A DNA stretch of 64,000 bases, from contig NZ_AXAC01000006.1 of the NCBI RefSeq assembly GCF_000472665.1, forward strand, positions 88,737 through 152,736. Direction: 5' to 3'. The notes beneath the pieces are model-generated. The model saw nothing but the letters and a program-made list of their open reading frames with translations. It did not search any database and was not told where the DNA came from. This DNA comes from Acetobacterium malicum subsp. dehalogenans DSM 11527 (GTDB lineage: Bacteria > Bacillota > Clostridia > Eubacteriales > Eubacteriaceae). A program made the translations under genes and the position numbers. Shown here one piece after another: positions 1 through 9,388 of this stretch (within the stretch, counting starts at the first letter, position 1; each line of letters opens with the position of its first letter).

Positions 1-337
1 TTAGTTCTTCCTTCTGTTTATCAATCCATATTTCAAGCAACGTTGCAACGTCATCACTAAACTCTCCCTCAGTCTGGGTTTCACCTTTTTCGATTTCTTC
101 CAAAACAACAAAGGAAAACGACTTGGCACCGTATTGTTTCCATGCTCCCAGCATGCCGGGCTCCGGACAGGAATTGGTTGCCACCGCAAACCCAAAGCGG
201 TTTTTTTGACCGGTCATATCCTTGGTTGATTTTATCCAGATCCGGTCATTGCCGTGACATTTTATACCAAAGATTCCCCCAACAACGGTCCGGTTTTTAT
301 AGTTTTCTTTTAATGCTTTTTTTGATCGCGTTTCCAT
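1..337 (-). CDS. GIY-YIG nuclease-like protein, 3' end cut by window edge
   Basis: Reading frame from ATG at 337 runs open to base 1, giving 112 codons without a stop, so the C-terminus lies outside the window. The protein begins METRSKKALKENYKNR and continues with GGIFGIKC and, further on, RIWIKSTKDM. This matches small Firmicute proteins usually named GIY-YIG nuclease family, where the first motif is kept as GIF/GIY and the second is relaxed (here WIK). The end seen here is acidic and helical (TLLEIWIDKQKEEL). Whether it cuts DNA is uncertain because the YIG motif is poor. Two other open frames overlap this stretch on both strands but look like shadows. Confidence 0.6.
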   Translation of the reverse strand, partial: METRSKKALKENYKNRTVVGGIFGIKCHGNDRIWIKSTKDMTGQKNRFGFAVATNSCPEPGMLGAWKQYGAKSFSFVVLEEIEKGETQTEGEFSDDVATLLEIWIDKQKEEL

Positions 338-371
338 CTATCTAAATCACCTTAATCAATGCTGCCTATTT

Positions 372-974
372 TTACAATACCCAAAGCCCCTCTTTGCTGC
401 AATAATAATACAGTTTACTGCCAAACTTTTTGCCCAGCTTGCCGCCGCTCATTTTAGGCAGCCGCACTGCCGCGGTTTGCTCGGGATACAGCCGGATAAA
501 CAAGGACCGATCAGTCGACACATAAGCCACAAAGGAAATAAAATGAGCTTTGCTCATTTCATGATCGAAGGTAATGTAGTATTCCCCATCGTCATCCGTT
601 ACTACCGCGGTGTGTTTTTCATCAGCTGGTTTGGCCACCAGTGGAGCCAGTTTGCGTCCACAACAGGAAAGCTCCGCATCGCCAGTGGTGCTGATCACAT
701 TTCCGCAGTTTGGACAAACATAAAATTTTATTCGTTTCAAGTTTCCAGTTTCCATATCATTCAGTTCCAGATCTCCTAAAAGTATTTTTTCAATATTTAC
801 CTCAAATAGTTCCGACAGCTCCCCTAACAGGGATACATCCGGACAACCCAGGCCGCGTTCCCATTTGGAGATGGTTTTATCACTGATGTGCATCCGATCG
901 GCAACCTGTTTTTGAGTCATTTCTTTTTCTTTTCGTAACGCCTTCAGTAGTATGCCTACCTTCGTGCAATCCAT
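372..974 (-). CDS. XRE-family HTH regulator with zinc-ribbon-like C-terminal part
   Basis: 200 residues. Residues 5-60 form a Cro/C1-type helix-turn-helix (LRKEKEMTQKQVADRM, then HISDKTISKWERG). Residues about 85-110 hold CPNCGNV followed by CCGRK, a probable zinc ribbon. The rest is a beta-rich domain seen in Firmicute XRE regulators that often sit beside stress or envelope genes. A good GGAGGT lies before the ATG. It is followed on the same strand by the GIY-YIG-like gene 34 bases downstream. The target is unknown; DNA binding is very likely. Confidence 0.85.
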   Translation of the reverse strand: MDCTKVGILLKALRKEKEMTQKQVADRMHISDKTISKWERGLGCPDVSLLGELSELFEVNIEKILLGDLELNDMETGNLKRIKFYVCPNCGNVISTTGDAELSCCGRKLAPLVAKPADEKHTAVVTDDDGEYYITFDHEMSKAHFISFVAYVSTDRSLFIRLYPEQTAAVRLPKMSGGKLGKKFGSKLYYYCSKEGLWVL

Positions 975-1075
975 AAAATTACCTCCATATGAACTATAAT
1001 AATGGATCGATGGAACTTATTCAATCAACGCTCCGTAGAGTTTCGACAGATTATGCCGTTCTTGTTCTACTCTTC

Positions 1076-2278
1076 CTACTCCCCCGACAAAAAATCCACA
1101 ATATTCACATGTTTAATCCCATTTCGACTTCGATCAAAGGCATCCATAGTCAGCACATATTTGGGAAAATTATCGGTAATCGCTTCAAGTGGAGAGAACT
1201 CTCTTTCAATGGTGGTTTCTTCTGCAAGAATATAGGAAACTTGGTAATATTCACGTTGATTGCCTTTTATTGCAATGAAGTCGACCTCTCTGGTCGATAC
1301 TTTTCCAATTCTTACCTCATAGCCTCTTCGTAATAGTTCCAAATAAACGATGTTTTCCAGAATCTGCTGAATATCCCGTTCGTTGTTGCCATAAACCACT
1401 TCTCTGAATCCGTGGTCAGTGAGGTAAATTTTTTCCTGAAATTTCAGAATTTGTTTACCAACAATATCTTCTCTTGCAACCAAATAAGCAAAACATGCGG
1501 CTTCGCAATAATTAATATAATTATAGATGGTTTCCTGCGAAATACTTCGTTTTTCATTTTTCAAAAATTTGATCACAGCTGATGATGAGAATGGATTTCC
1601 GATATTAGCCATCAAAAATAGCAGAATCCGCTGGAGTAAGTCGATGTTTCTGACATTATTTCTGCCCACGATATCTTTTAGCACCACCGAATCATAAATA
1701 TCTGATAGATACTTTTTCTGTGAACTTTCATCAATGTCGGATTCATAAATAAAAGGCATCCCGCCCATTCGTAGATAGGTTTGAAAAACCTTCTGTATAT
1801 CGATATCCAACTCTTTATCCCTTTTGATTTCGCAGACTTCCGCAAACGAAAAAGGATAAATGCTAAATTCCACGTATCGGCCTCCCAGGTGGGTCGCCAA
1901 TTCTCCCGAGAGTAATTTTGCATTTGACCCGGTTATATAGATATCAATGTCGAAATCGACCAAAAATGCATTAACAGCTCTCTCCCATCCATTAATTTCC
2001 TGAATTTCATCAAGAAACAGGTAGTTCTTTTTTGTTTGATTGATGCGTACCTTCACATAATCGTAAAGCAGTTCAACCTGATTTTTCAACAACCATTCCC
2101 CGGACTCCAGATTAATCGCAATAATCTGATTGCTTTCAATACCTAAATCCATCAATTCAGTTTTAATCTGATCCAGCATTACGGATTTTCCACATCTTCT
2201 GATTCCGGTTAATACCTTTATAATGTTTTGATTAAAAAAAGGTCTGATTTTCTGTAAATATCTTTCTCTTTTTATCAT
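1076..2278 (-). CDS. AAA-family ATP-binding protein with DUF4143
   Basis: 400 residues. An N-terminal AAA_14 ATPase has a Walker A (GIRRCGKS, about residue 25) and Walker B-like YLFLDEIQE. The C-terminal half is the DUF4143 domain, whose ending (REVDFIA, YYQVSYIL) resembles a PD-(D/E)XK nuclease fold. The family is common in anaerobes and archaea; its role is not settled, with suggestions of antitoxin or DNA-associated ATPase. It stands alone between an XRE gene and a decayed stretch. Confidence 0.85.
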   Translation of the reverse strand: MIKRERYLQKIRPFFNQNIIKVLTGIRRCGKSVMLDQIKTELMDLGIESNQIIAINLESGEWLLKNQVELLYDYVKVRINQTKKNYLFLDEIQEINGWERAVNAFLVDFDIDIYITGSNAKLLSGELATHLGGRYVEFSIYPFSFAEVCEIKRDKELDIDIQKVFQTYLRMGGMPFIYESDIDESSQKKYLSDIYDSVVLKDIVGRNNVRNIDLLQRILLFLMANIGNPFSSSAVIKFLKNEKRSISQETIYNYINYCEAACFAYLVAREDIVGKQILKFQEKIYLTDHGFREVVYGNNERDIQQILENIVYLELLRRGYEVRIGKVSTREVDFIAIKGNQREYYQVSYILAEETTIEREFSPLEAITDNFPKYVLTMDAFDRSRNGIKHVNIVDFLSGE

Positions 2279-2424
2279 CAGTTACCACCACCTGTCTTTT
2301 TATCTTAATTATATCCTATAAATAATCGGTTTTCAACGATAGTTTTCGACATAACGAAAACTATCGCATTATTTCACATTTGTTTTCATTATAACGTAAT
2401 CTATTATTTAATTTAACCCTGGTC

Positions 2425-2498
2425 TTAGATCTCACCAATCTCATAATTCCCCTTGTAAATATTCCCCAGCCCGCCGTCAATGGAGATGGGATCCCCGG
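2425..2498 (-). pseudogene. Remnant copy of the 3' end of the dikinase-like gene
   Basis: Bases 2425-2498 match 5263-5336, the last 24 codons of the large gene at 5263-9351, at 69 of 74 positions and in the same orientation. The remnant still reads DPISIDGGLGNIYKGNYEIG, then EI and a stop, against GDPIAIDGGLGNIYKGNYEI, so most changes are silent. Upstream of it the match stops abruptly. It is either the leftover of a deleted paralogue or one of two direct repeats made when DNA entered the 3' end of the gene. Confidence 0.75.
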
Positions 2499-2669
2499 GA
2501 TGACATGATCTTATAATTTTACCTAAACCCAGCCTGGATTTTCTTTATCGCTCCTTGGATTTCTGGGTCGATTGTTCTGTCAGTCGACCTACATACCGTT
2601 TCTTTCTATGGCTACGCCAAGATAAGTGAATCGTGACCATTACGACTGCTATTCACTTCAGCGCATAGC
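2499..2669. other. Intergenic stretch with decayed reading frame and weak hairpin
   Basis: Together with 2279-2424 (AT-rich, no gene) and the remnant above, this fills the 391-base gap between the ATPase and azlD. On the minus strand 2519-2605 reads as a gene end (RTIDPEIQGAIKKIQAGFR, stop) but is broken by stops further upstream, so it may be a second decayed fragment; I do not recognise it. The inverted repeat AAGTGAAT (2624-2631) / ATTCACTT (2651-2658) lies just past the azlD stop and could be a weak terminator, though no T-run follows. Confidence 0.35.
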
Positions 2670-2999
2670 TTAAAAAACTGTCCGAATCAGAATCATGTAG
2701 CATACTGTTCCAACAATAATCGCAAGGTACATGTTTTTCCTCCACATTTGTGTCAGGATAACTGCTATGGAAGAAATTATTTCTGCCATTCCATATGGGT
2801 ACTGTGTCAGATTGATATTTCTGACACAATAAAAAACCAATATCACCATAATTGCAGAAGGCAGTACTTTACCGAGATACTCGATTGTTTGCGGCAACCG
2901 CCGTTTTCCAAAAATTAGAAAAGGTAGTGCCCGCGTCAACCATGTCACTAGCGCAGTAATGGCGATTACCCCGGTCATGTAAGCCAAATTATTTACCAT
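2670..2999 (-). CDS. azlD: AzlD family branched-chain amino acid exporter subunit
   Basis: 109 residues with about four membrane segments. It contains the AzlD pattern TWLTRALPFLIFGKRRLP near residue 20 and a middle helix ending VLVFYCV. AzlD is the small partner of AzlC; in Bacillus and E. coli (YgaH) the pair exports branched-chain amino acids and analogues. It starts 2 bases after the azlC stop, so the two are one operon. Confidence 0.9.
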   Translation of the reverse strand: MVNNLAYMTGVIAITALVTWLTRALPFLIFGKRRLPQTIEYLGKVLPSAIMVILVFYCVRNINLTQYPYGMAEIISSIAVILTQMWRKNMYLAIIVGTVCYMILIRTVF

Positions 3000-3001
3000 T
3001 T

Positions 3002-3691
3002 TTACGCACCTTCCATTCGCAACGCAACCCGATCGCGCAGTACCAATAAAACAATCAGACTGACAGACAATGACGGGATCAGGAAATTGTCTGCTCCCAG
3101 CAGACAGTAGAAAATGACAGAACTGATTATTCCAGTGAAAAAGGGGATCTTAGATGGATATTGCTGCCATTGATTGATGACGACCACCAGGAAAAATGCG
3201 GTCGCAGAAAACTCAATACCAGCGGTATTCCAAGGCAGAAACTGTCCCATACAACCACCAAGGAAGCAGCCCAACATCCAATAACAATGATCAATGAGCG
3301 CGATAAAAAAATCTGTTTTTTCTCTGTCAAGTCCCACCTCATAGTCTACCGAACAAAGAACCGAATATGTCTCATCTGTGAGAGTAAGAACCATATATGG
3401 ATATTTCCAACCCATTTTCCGAAAACGATCGATAAATCCAACTCCATAAAATATATGTCTGGCATTGATAAAAAATGTCATTACCGCAACTGCCAAAACC
3501 GGTGCACCAGCCGTTAGCAGAGAAACCATAACAATCTGCATCGACCCTGCATAAATGAACAACGCCGCAATCACTGACCAAAATACAGAATATCCCGCTT
3601 CATTCATTAAGACCCCGAATGCCATCCCAATAAAAAGATATGTAAAGAAGATAGCAATTGTCTGTTTTACAGCAAACCTGAATTCTCTCAT
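3002..3691 (-). CDS. azlC: AzlC family branched-chain amino acid exporter, large subunit
   Basis: 229 residues, hydrophobic throughout, about seven membrane segments. Family hallmarks are visible: GMAFGVLMNEAGYS near residue 22, AGSMQIVMVSLL near 48, and FFINARHIFYG near 73. It is the main channel-forming subunit of the AzlCD exporter. AAGGAA lies before ATG 3691. It is transcribed away from the MocR gene at 3798; the 106 bases between carry a strong operator-like palindrome, so MocR is the probable regulator. Confidence 0.92.
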   Translation of the reverse strand: MREFRFAVKQTIAIFFTYLFIGMAFGVLMNEAGYSVFWSVIAALFIYAGSMQIVMVSLLTAGAPVLAVAVMTFFINARHIFYGVGFIDRFRKMGWKYPYMVLTLTDETYSVLCSVDYEVGLDREKTDFFIALIDHCYWMLGCFLGGCMGQFLPWNTAGIEFSATAFFLVVVINQWQQYPSKIPFFTGIISSVIFYCLLGADNFLIPSLSVSLIVLLVLRDRVALRMEGA

Positions 3692-3745
3692 CGCAATTTC
3701 CTTTCCTCATTAAAATTACTGGCTAAATTATAGCATTGCGCCCAT

Positions 3746-3778
3746 ATCCATACAATGATACAATTGTATGGATACAAT
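3746..3778. promoter_or_regulatory. Palindromic operator between azlC and the MocR gene
   Basis: An 11-base inverted repeat, ATCCATACAAT (3746-3756) and ATTGTATGGAT (3763-3773), is separated by 6 bases. The motif ATACAAT also occurs as three direct copies at 3750, 3758 and 3772. MocR proteins usually bind direct repeats in the divergent region beside their own gene, so this is the likely MocR site controlling both directions. Confidence 0.65.
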
Positions 3779-3797
3779 AATTTATGAGGTGCTTAGT

Positions 3798-5198
3798 ATG
3801 CCCATCAACTCTTATGATAATTATCATTTGTCATGGAAGCCGGAAAAATCCCATTTGAAACAGCCCTATTATCTTTCTCTGGCTTCTGCTTTGGCTGCGG
3901 ATATCTCTGCGGGAAAATTAAAACCAGGAACAAGGCTTCCTCCACAACGAGAACTGGCTGATTATTTGGATATCAATTTTACGACAGTTACACGCAGTTA
4001 CAATTTGTGCAAACAAAAAGGTCTTATTTATGGCGTCACTGGACGCGGTACTTTTGTTGCGCCACATGCGTCTGAATACATTTCCATCCATGAATTTCCT
4101 TTACAGTCCGGCATTATTGAGATGGGTTATATCAGCAGCTTTGAACAATGCAATGCAATTGTTGCAAAAGCTGTCCAGAAAGTCGCACAAAAACAGTATC
4201 TGACCGATTTATTAGATTATAACTATATGCTGGGGCACCCGCATCACCTTGCTGCAGGTCTTAGTTCGCTGGAACAATATGGGATTCATGCTGATATCGA
4301 TCACATCGCAATTGTGTCTGGTGTTATGAATGGCCTGTCGATCATTCTGGCAACCCTTTTTTCACCCGGCGACGCAATTGCAGTTGATTATTATACCTAC
4401 CCCAATTTTATCGAACTCGCCAGAATCATGCACATTCGTCTGATCCCAGTCTTCTCTGACTGGGAAGGTATGCTGGCAACAGAACTGGATCTAGCATGCA
4501 GGCTAAACTCAGTCCGCGGGATTTATCTTATGCCCCCCTGCAACAACCCTACAACAATCAGCATTTCTGCAAAACGCAGAAGTCAGTTGGTAAATGTTGT
4601 TCGTAAACACCATCTGATCATCATTGAAGATGATGTTTTTGCTGGATTACCATCCGCCGAACCACCAACATTCTACACCTTACTGCCAGAGCAGACCTGT
4701 TATCTTAGCGATATTCCAAAAGCTTTATGTACAGGATTACGAGTCTCATTTTTAGTTTTCGGAGAACAATTCCGAGAAAAATTGCAAAATGGAATATATA
4801 ACATGAACATGAAAACCAGCAGCCTTGATGCCGAGATCATTACCGAATTGATTCATAGCGGAGATGCAGTTGAACTGATTCAGAGAAAATACGAACTGGC
4901 GTTGCAGGCAAATAAGATTTTTGATACCTGTTTCCCACTGGTTGGCCACAAGTCCCCAGCCAATAGCAGCTTTTTCCGCTGGCTTCCCTTTCCATGCGAT
5001 AAGCCGGGAAAGGAGGTAGAGCATGAGCTTATGAAATTAGGTGTTGAAATTGTTCATTCTTATCGTTTTACTGTTATCCCAAATGAAGACGAACACTACT
5101 TAAGAGTTACGTTATCTAAAGCCGGCAATAGTAAAAAACTCCTAAAAGGATTGGAAATTATTCGCCAGTATATTCAAAAAAATAGAATCGTTCGCTAA
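3798..5198 (+). CDS. MocR-type regulator: GntR HTH fused to aminotransferase fold
   Basis: 466 residues from ATG 3798. The open frame extends 10 codons further upstream, but GAGGTG lies right before this ATG and the earlier ATG sits in the operator. Residues about 20-85 are a GntR winged helix (PGTRLPPQRELADYLDIN). The rest is a fold-type I PLP aminotransferase; SDIPKALCTGLRVSFL holds the expected PLP lysine. Such proteins sense PLP or amino-compound levels and act as activators or repressors. Divergence from azlCD suggests control of amino acid export. Confidence 0.9.
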   Translation: MPINSYDNYHLSWKPEKSHLKQPYYLSLASALAADISAGKLKPGTRLPPQRELADYLDINFTTVTRSYNLCKQKGLIYGVTGRGTFVAPHASEYISIHEFPLQSGIIEMGYISSFEQCNAIVAKAVQKVAQKQYLTDLLDYNYMLGHPHHLAAGLSSLEQYGIHADIDHIAIVSGVMNGLSIILATLFSPGDAIAVDYYTYPNFIELARIMHIRLIPVFSDWEGMLATELDLACRLNSVRGIYLMPPCNNPTTISISAKRRSQLVNVVRKHHLIIIEDDVFAGLPSAEPPTFYTLLPEQTCYLSDIPKALCTGLRVSFLVFGEQFREKLQNGIYNMNMKTSSLDAEIITELIHSGDAVELIQRKYELALQANKIFDTCFPLVGHKSPANSSFFRWLPFPCDKPGKEVEHELMKLGVEIVHSYRFTVIPNEDEHYLRVTLSKAGNSKKLLKGLEIIRQYIQKNRIVR

Positions 5199-5262
5199 AT
5201 ACTCGCTATGACAAACGGTTATTCATAGTATTATTGTATTCATTCAGAAACAATGATCTTTT

Positions 5263-8200
5263 TTAAATCTCACCAATCTCATAATTCCCCTTGTAAATAT
5301 TCCCCAACCCGCCGTCGATGGCGATGGGATCGCCGGATTTAAAACGATGCCCGTTGATAGTACATTCTTTGGTTGAATCATTCACTACCAGACCCTTACA
5401 TTTAACGACACAAACCTTGCCCACGCTGGCGGCTGCTACTGCCGCATGGGAGGTGACCCCACCCTTGGCCGTAATCAGACCATCGCAGACAAAGATCAGG
5501 GGAATATCATCCGGAACCGTATCCGGCCGGACCAGAATAATTTTGGCCTCGGGACAGTTTCGTTTTAAACCCTCCATATCCGCCATATCAAAGGCCAGCA
5601 GTCCTGACAGCACCGCGCTACTCATGCCGATGCCGTGACCGACCAGTTCCATTTCGTGGGGTGCTGGCAGAAAGCTGGAAAAGGAGGTCTGTTTTTTCAG
5701 GTTCTGATTCCGGGTCTGGAGAATATACAAATCTTCCGGATTATCAGATTCAAAGGTGAATTCAATTTCCTGGTGGACAAAGCCATATTCTTCAATCAGT
5801 CTTCCGGCATAATGGATCAGGGCCTGGTAGATCTTAGGAAATCCCGACTCCAGCGACAAACTACTGTCCCGATAATCCCGTTTCCTTTGCAACTCGCTGA
5901 TAGGCAGGGTATTGACCAGTCCGGAAACCACATCTTCGCCCTGACTGCAGAGGGCAAAATCGCCATAGAGATTAATCCCGGCGCAGCCGTTAAAGGGGCT
6001 GCTGGTAAAAATCACCCCGGTGCCGGAGCGGGCTGAACGGTTCCCCAGCACCATTTTTTGGACCACCACGGCGGTGCCCCAGTCCTCGGCAATCTGCAGA
6101 TGATCGCGATAGTAAACCGCACTTTCGGAGAACCAGGAGTCCAAAACCGAGCGAATGGCCTGCTTCAGTTGTTGAAAGGGATCCATTTCGATTTCGATGC
6201 CGTAGTCATTTAAGACCATTTTGTAGCTGCAGGCGATGGTCTTCATCTGATCGGGAGTAAAGTTAATTTTCAGGTCCACATCCCATTGTTGTTTATATTC
6301 CAGCATCACCCGGTCAAAAACATCCCGGTCAATGCCAAAAGCCATCCCCCAACTCTGCAGAAAGCGCCGGTAACAATCCCAGGCGGTCCAGCCATAACCC
6401 TGCCGCTTACTATAAGCTTCGGCGATTTCGTCATTCATCCCGACGTTTAAAAAAGTCTTCATCGCGCCGGGCAGCGAAATCGATGAGCCCGAGCGGATCG
6501 AAAAGAATAGCGGCTTTTCTGCTTTTCCGTAATACTGGCCGGTAATTGCTTCAATAAAAGCAATATGCTTTTCAATCAGCAGATCCAGATCCCGCAGCAT
6601 ATCCGGGTGACCTTCGATGGTTTCCTTATGTCTGAACACTTCGGTGGTAATCACAAATCCTGGCGGCACATGAAATCCATAGGTGATCAGTTTCTTCAGA
6701 AAATAAGCCTTGGCCCCCAAAAAAACCGGGTTATCAATTTCCGGGGTGCTTTCGGTCAGCAGGCTGAAGGTAATATCCGGGTCATAGGTCATCATGCTTT
6801 CGATAAAGGTGCTGGAATAATTTTTCATCATGCTGCGCAATCCACTAATGGTATCGGTGATAAAGTTATCCAGATCCTGAACCAGAAAGGCCGTGGACAG
6901 GTTGTCCCGCAGGAATTTCTCTGATTCGATATGATAGAATTTGCGGCTGTCCCCAGCCATTTCGACCTGCTTTGTCGCGAGCACCTGGGGAATAATGACC
7001 TTCATCGGGACCTCAAAAAGATCAAAAAAGTATTCGCTGATAATCTGTTTGATATCGTTGGCCATAAACTGAAAAATATTGATGTACTGGTGGATCGAAA
7101 AGCTGGGCGAAGCCAGCCCAAATTTAAGCATATCCAGATGGGAGTTCAGCCCCTGATTATAAATGCCATCCAGCTCCAGGCCATCCTTAAAAAGCAGCAG
7201 AATATGATAAATCTGCCTGAAGGTTTTGGCGGTAATATACTCCGCATTAAAGGGCTGGGTGACCTGGGTCATCAGCTTGGCCACGGTTCGTTCCAACCGG
7301 TACATCAGACCCAGGGCATCAAACTTAGGCTCCACATACTCGCCGTACATCGAGGGAATATCCGCCGCAATGTGCCGTTTGTAATAAATATTTTCGGTGG
7401 CTTCACTGGGATGAGGATCTTGAATAATCGCTTTGAGATGGTTCATGTGTTGATAAATCTGGCGGATCGATGCTTCTTTATCGTCACTTTTTAGAATGTG
7501 TTTCAGTTGGCTCAAGTCCCCGGTCAGGTTGGGGCTGTAACCTCTGAGCATGGCCAGAACATCATCAAATTCAAAGGAATACTTTTCCAACAGCAGGAAA
7601 TAAACCCTGAATAGATGAAGTACTCGTTTGATATCCAGGCTTGGATCGGGTTCCAACTCCTGGAGGGCCCCCCGGATCACATCAAGATCCAGACGGAGCA
7701 GCCCGGCAGGAGACGTTTGTAATTCTTCACAAAGTCGGATCATTGTTTGATGGGGCCGAATAAACCATTTACTGTCCTGATCAAGATCAGCGTAGATTTC
7801 CTGGGGGATCATCTCTTTCAGTGGCTCCTTATTACCGTCATACCAGTAGGTGATGATTTTCCGGGCCAGCTCAATATGGGTATTGTTGCTTTCGATATGA
7901 ATCTGTTTGCGCATAAAGTGGATCAGCCGGTCCTTGCGCCGGGAGGCCTCGTCAATGGCAGTTGTCACATCCCGGAGCTCACCCTCGGCCCCGATTTCCC
8001 GAAAATAGACTGGAAAGATCCGCGCCAGCTGTTTGATTTCCCGGTAAACCGGCGTGATCTCACCGTTAAGCAGCCGGGTAATATCCCGCTGAAAGAGATC
8101 GGTATCGGAAATAAAGATCCCACCCAACTTGAGGTTGACAATCAGAGCGGCCAAGAGCTCCCGCATGACGCGGGGATTTTCTTCAATTAACTCCAGCCAC

Positions 8201-9351
8201 ACCCGAATATTTTTGACGTGATTGGAATCGATCAGAATCTGCCAGTCGGTATTAAGACTCAATTTCCCCGGGTAGTTAAAGCCCAGACTAATCAGGGCTT
8301 TGGTGAAATAATCAATATTGGCGACATCTCCAGTGGCAATAATTTCTTTACCCATAGTGAGTATGCAATCCAGTACCGTGTCCCCGTGTTCCCGATTAAG
8401 TTCCTGAAACTCAGCCATAATGGTGTTAATAAATTCGGTGATATCCTGGGAATCCAGTTCATCAAAGATATTGCGCAGATTGCGGTTGATGTCATAAATT
8501 AAATGGTCGTTCAGGGTGGCCATTCCGGGCAAATGCAATAGATAATACAAGTAGTAAATGGTTTCCAGATGGGTGGGGAATTTTTCTGAGAAGCTGCGGA
8601 AATAATTGGCGATGTCATTGAAAAAAGGTTGCTGCTGAAGCGCATCCCAATCGGTGGCCTGCTGACGCTGAACTCTGAGATCCTCAAAAAAATCATGGCC
8701 GATGGCCTGGATGTCAGCTGCCTTCAGATGGGGAAAAAGTTTCTGTCGGGAAGCAAACCACGCATCGGCCAACGAGGTCTGATCCCAATAATCAATGCAC
8801 TGATCCAGTAATTTTGCGGTAATTTCGACCAGCATTGCGGTAAATTCTGGTTCTGCCACCACCTTATTTAAATATATTTTAAAAACGCCGGAATTTTTGA
8901 CATAAAGAAGTTCGTGCTCCGCCATGTCCTCTTTGAGAACATCGATGCACAAAAAAATAATTGCTTTGGGAAAATCGTCTAGATTGGCGAGGCGGTCCAT
9001 AAAGCGGATCAATACCTGGCTGAGCAGCGTCCGCTGGCTGTCTTTGAGTTTAGACCGCAACACTGACCGGATCATCTCCACCAGAACGGTGAAGGCTTTT
9101 TCGGAGTCTTCCAGATCATGGTACAGCCAGATATCGCCAAGACAAATCGTCTGCAGCGATTCAATAACATAGCGGTTGTTGCGATACTTATGATTGAGCT
9201 CAATTAAAAATTCCTGGGTGCGTTTATGAATCCCCCAGTACTCTTTTGATAATTCACCGAACCATAGCTGTATTTCCGGGATCTCCGTGACGCTTTCCCG
9301 GGTCTGATTAAGATTGGCCTCTAAGGCCTTGGAAGAAAACACGTTAGCCAT
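5263..9351 (-). CDS. Large pyruvate phosphate dikinase-like protein, PEP-binding
   Basis: 1362 residues. Residues about 1-870 are helical and not recognisable to me. Residues about 880-1215 are a PPDK-type ATP-grasp domain: VPPGFVITTEVF, then FSIRSGSSISLPGAMKTFLN (compare the SMPGMMDT motif of PPDK), then TGVIFTSSPFNG and SQGEDVVSG. Residues about 1240-1345 are the mobile phosphohistidine domain with GGVTSHAAVAAASVGK, His near 1301. The C-terminal PEP/pyruvate TIM barrel of true PPDK is missing; the protein ends 20-odd residues after AIDGGLGN. It could transfer phosphate from ATP to the histidine and on to an unknown acceptor. RBS AGGGGG precedes ATG 9351. Confidence 0.8.
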   Translation of the reverse strand: MANVFSSKALEANLNQTRESVTEIPEIQLWFGELSKEYWGIHKRTQEFLIELNHKYRNNRYVIESLQTICLGDIWLYHDLEDSEKAFTVLVEMIRSVLRSKLKDSQRTLLSQVLIRFMDRLANLDDFPKAIIFLCIDVLKEDMAEHELLYVKNSGVFKIYLNKVVAEPEFTAMLVEITAKLLDQCIDYWDQTSLADAWFASRQKLFPHLKAADIQAIGHDFFEDLRVQRQQATDWDALQQQPFFNDIANYFRSFSEKFPTHLETIYYLYYLLHLPGMATLNDHLIYDINRNLRNIFDELDSQDITEFINTIMAEFQELNREHGDTVLDCILTMGKEIIATGDVANIDYFTKALISLGFNYPGKLSLNTDWQILIDSNHVKNIRVWLELIEENPRVMRELLAALIVNLKLGGIFISDTDLFQRDITRLLNGEITPVYREIKQLARIFPVYFREIGAEGELRDVTTAIDEASRRKDRLIHFMRKQIHIESNNTHIELARKIITYWYDGNKEPLKEMIPQEIYADLDQDSKWFIRPHQTMIRLCEELQTSPAGLLRLDLDVIRGALQELEPDPSLDIKRVLHLFRVYFLLLEKYSFEFDDVLAMLRGYSPNLTGDLSQLKHILKSDDKEASIRQIYQHMNHLKAIIQDPHPSEATENIYYKRHIAADIPSMYGEYVEPKFDALGLMYRLERTVAKLMTQVTQPFNAEYITAKTFRQIYHILLLFKDGLELDGIYNQGLNSHLDMLKFGLASPSFSIHQYINIFQFMANDIKQIISEYFFDLFEVPMKVIIPQVLATKQVEMAGDSRKFYHIESEKFLRDNLSTAFLVQDLDNFITDTISGLRSMMKNYSSTFIESMMTYDPDITFSLLTESTPEIDNPVFLGAKAYFLKKLITYGFHVPPGFVITTEVFRHKETIEGHPDMLRDLDLLIEKHIAFIEAITGQYYGKAEKPLFFSIRSGSSISLPGAMKTFLNVGMNDEIAEAYSKRQGYGWTAWDCYRRFLQSWGMAFGIDRDVFDRVMLEYKQQWDVDLKINFTPDQMKTIACSYKMVLNDYGIEIEMDPFQQLKQAIRSVLDSWFSESAVYYRDHLQIAEDWGTAVVVQKMVLGNRSARSGTGVIFTSSPFNGCAGINLYGDFALCSQGEDVVSGLVNTLPISELQRKRDYRDSSLSLESGFPKIYQALIHYAGRLIEEYGFVHQEIEFTFESDNPEDLYILQTRNQNLKKQTSFSSFLPAPHEMELVGHGIGMSSAVLSGLLAFDMADMEGLKRNCPEAKIILVRPDTVPDDIPLIFVCDGLITAKGGVTSHAAVAAASVGKVCVVKCKGLVVNDSTKECTINGHRFKSGDPIAIDGGLGNIYKGNYEIGEI

Positions 9352-9388
9352 TTTATTATCCCCCTGATTACAGTCGATTTGGGTAAAT

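Noticed and set aside
142..345. 67-codon plus-strand frame at the left edge, and a 64-codon minus-strand frame at 1-195
   Set aside because: Both overlap the GIY-YIG-like frame, which has family resemblance; these do not.
6931..7494. 187-codon plus-strand frame opposite the dikinase-like gene
   Set aside because: No start signal and no recognisable domain; shadow of the coding strand.
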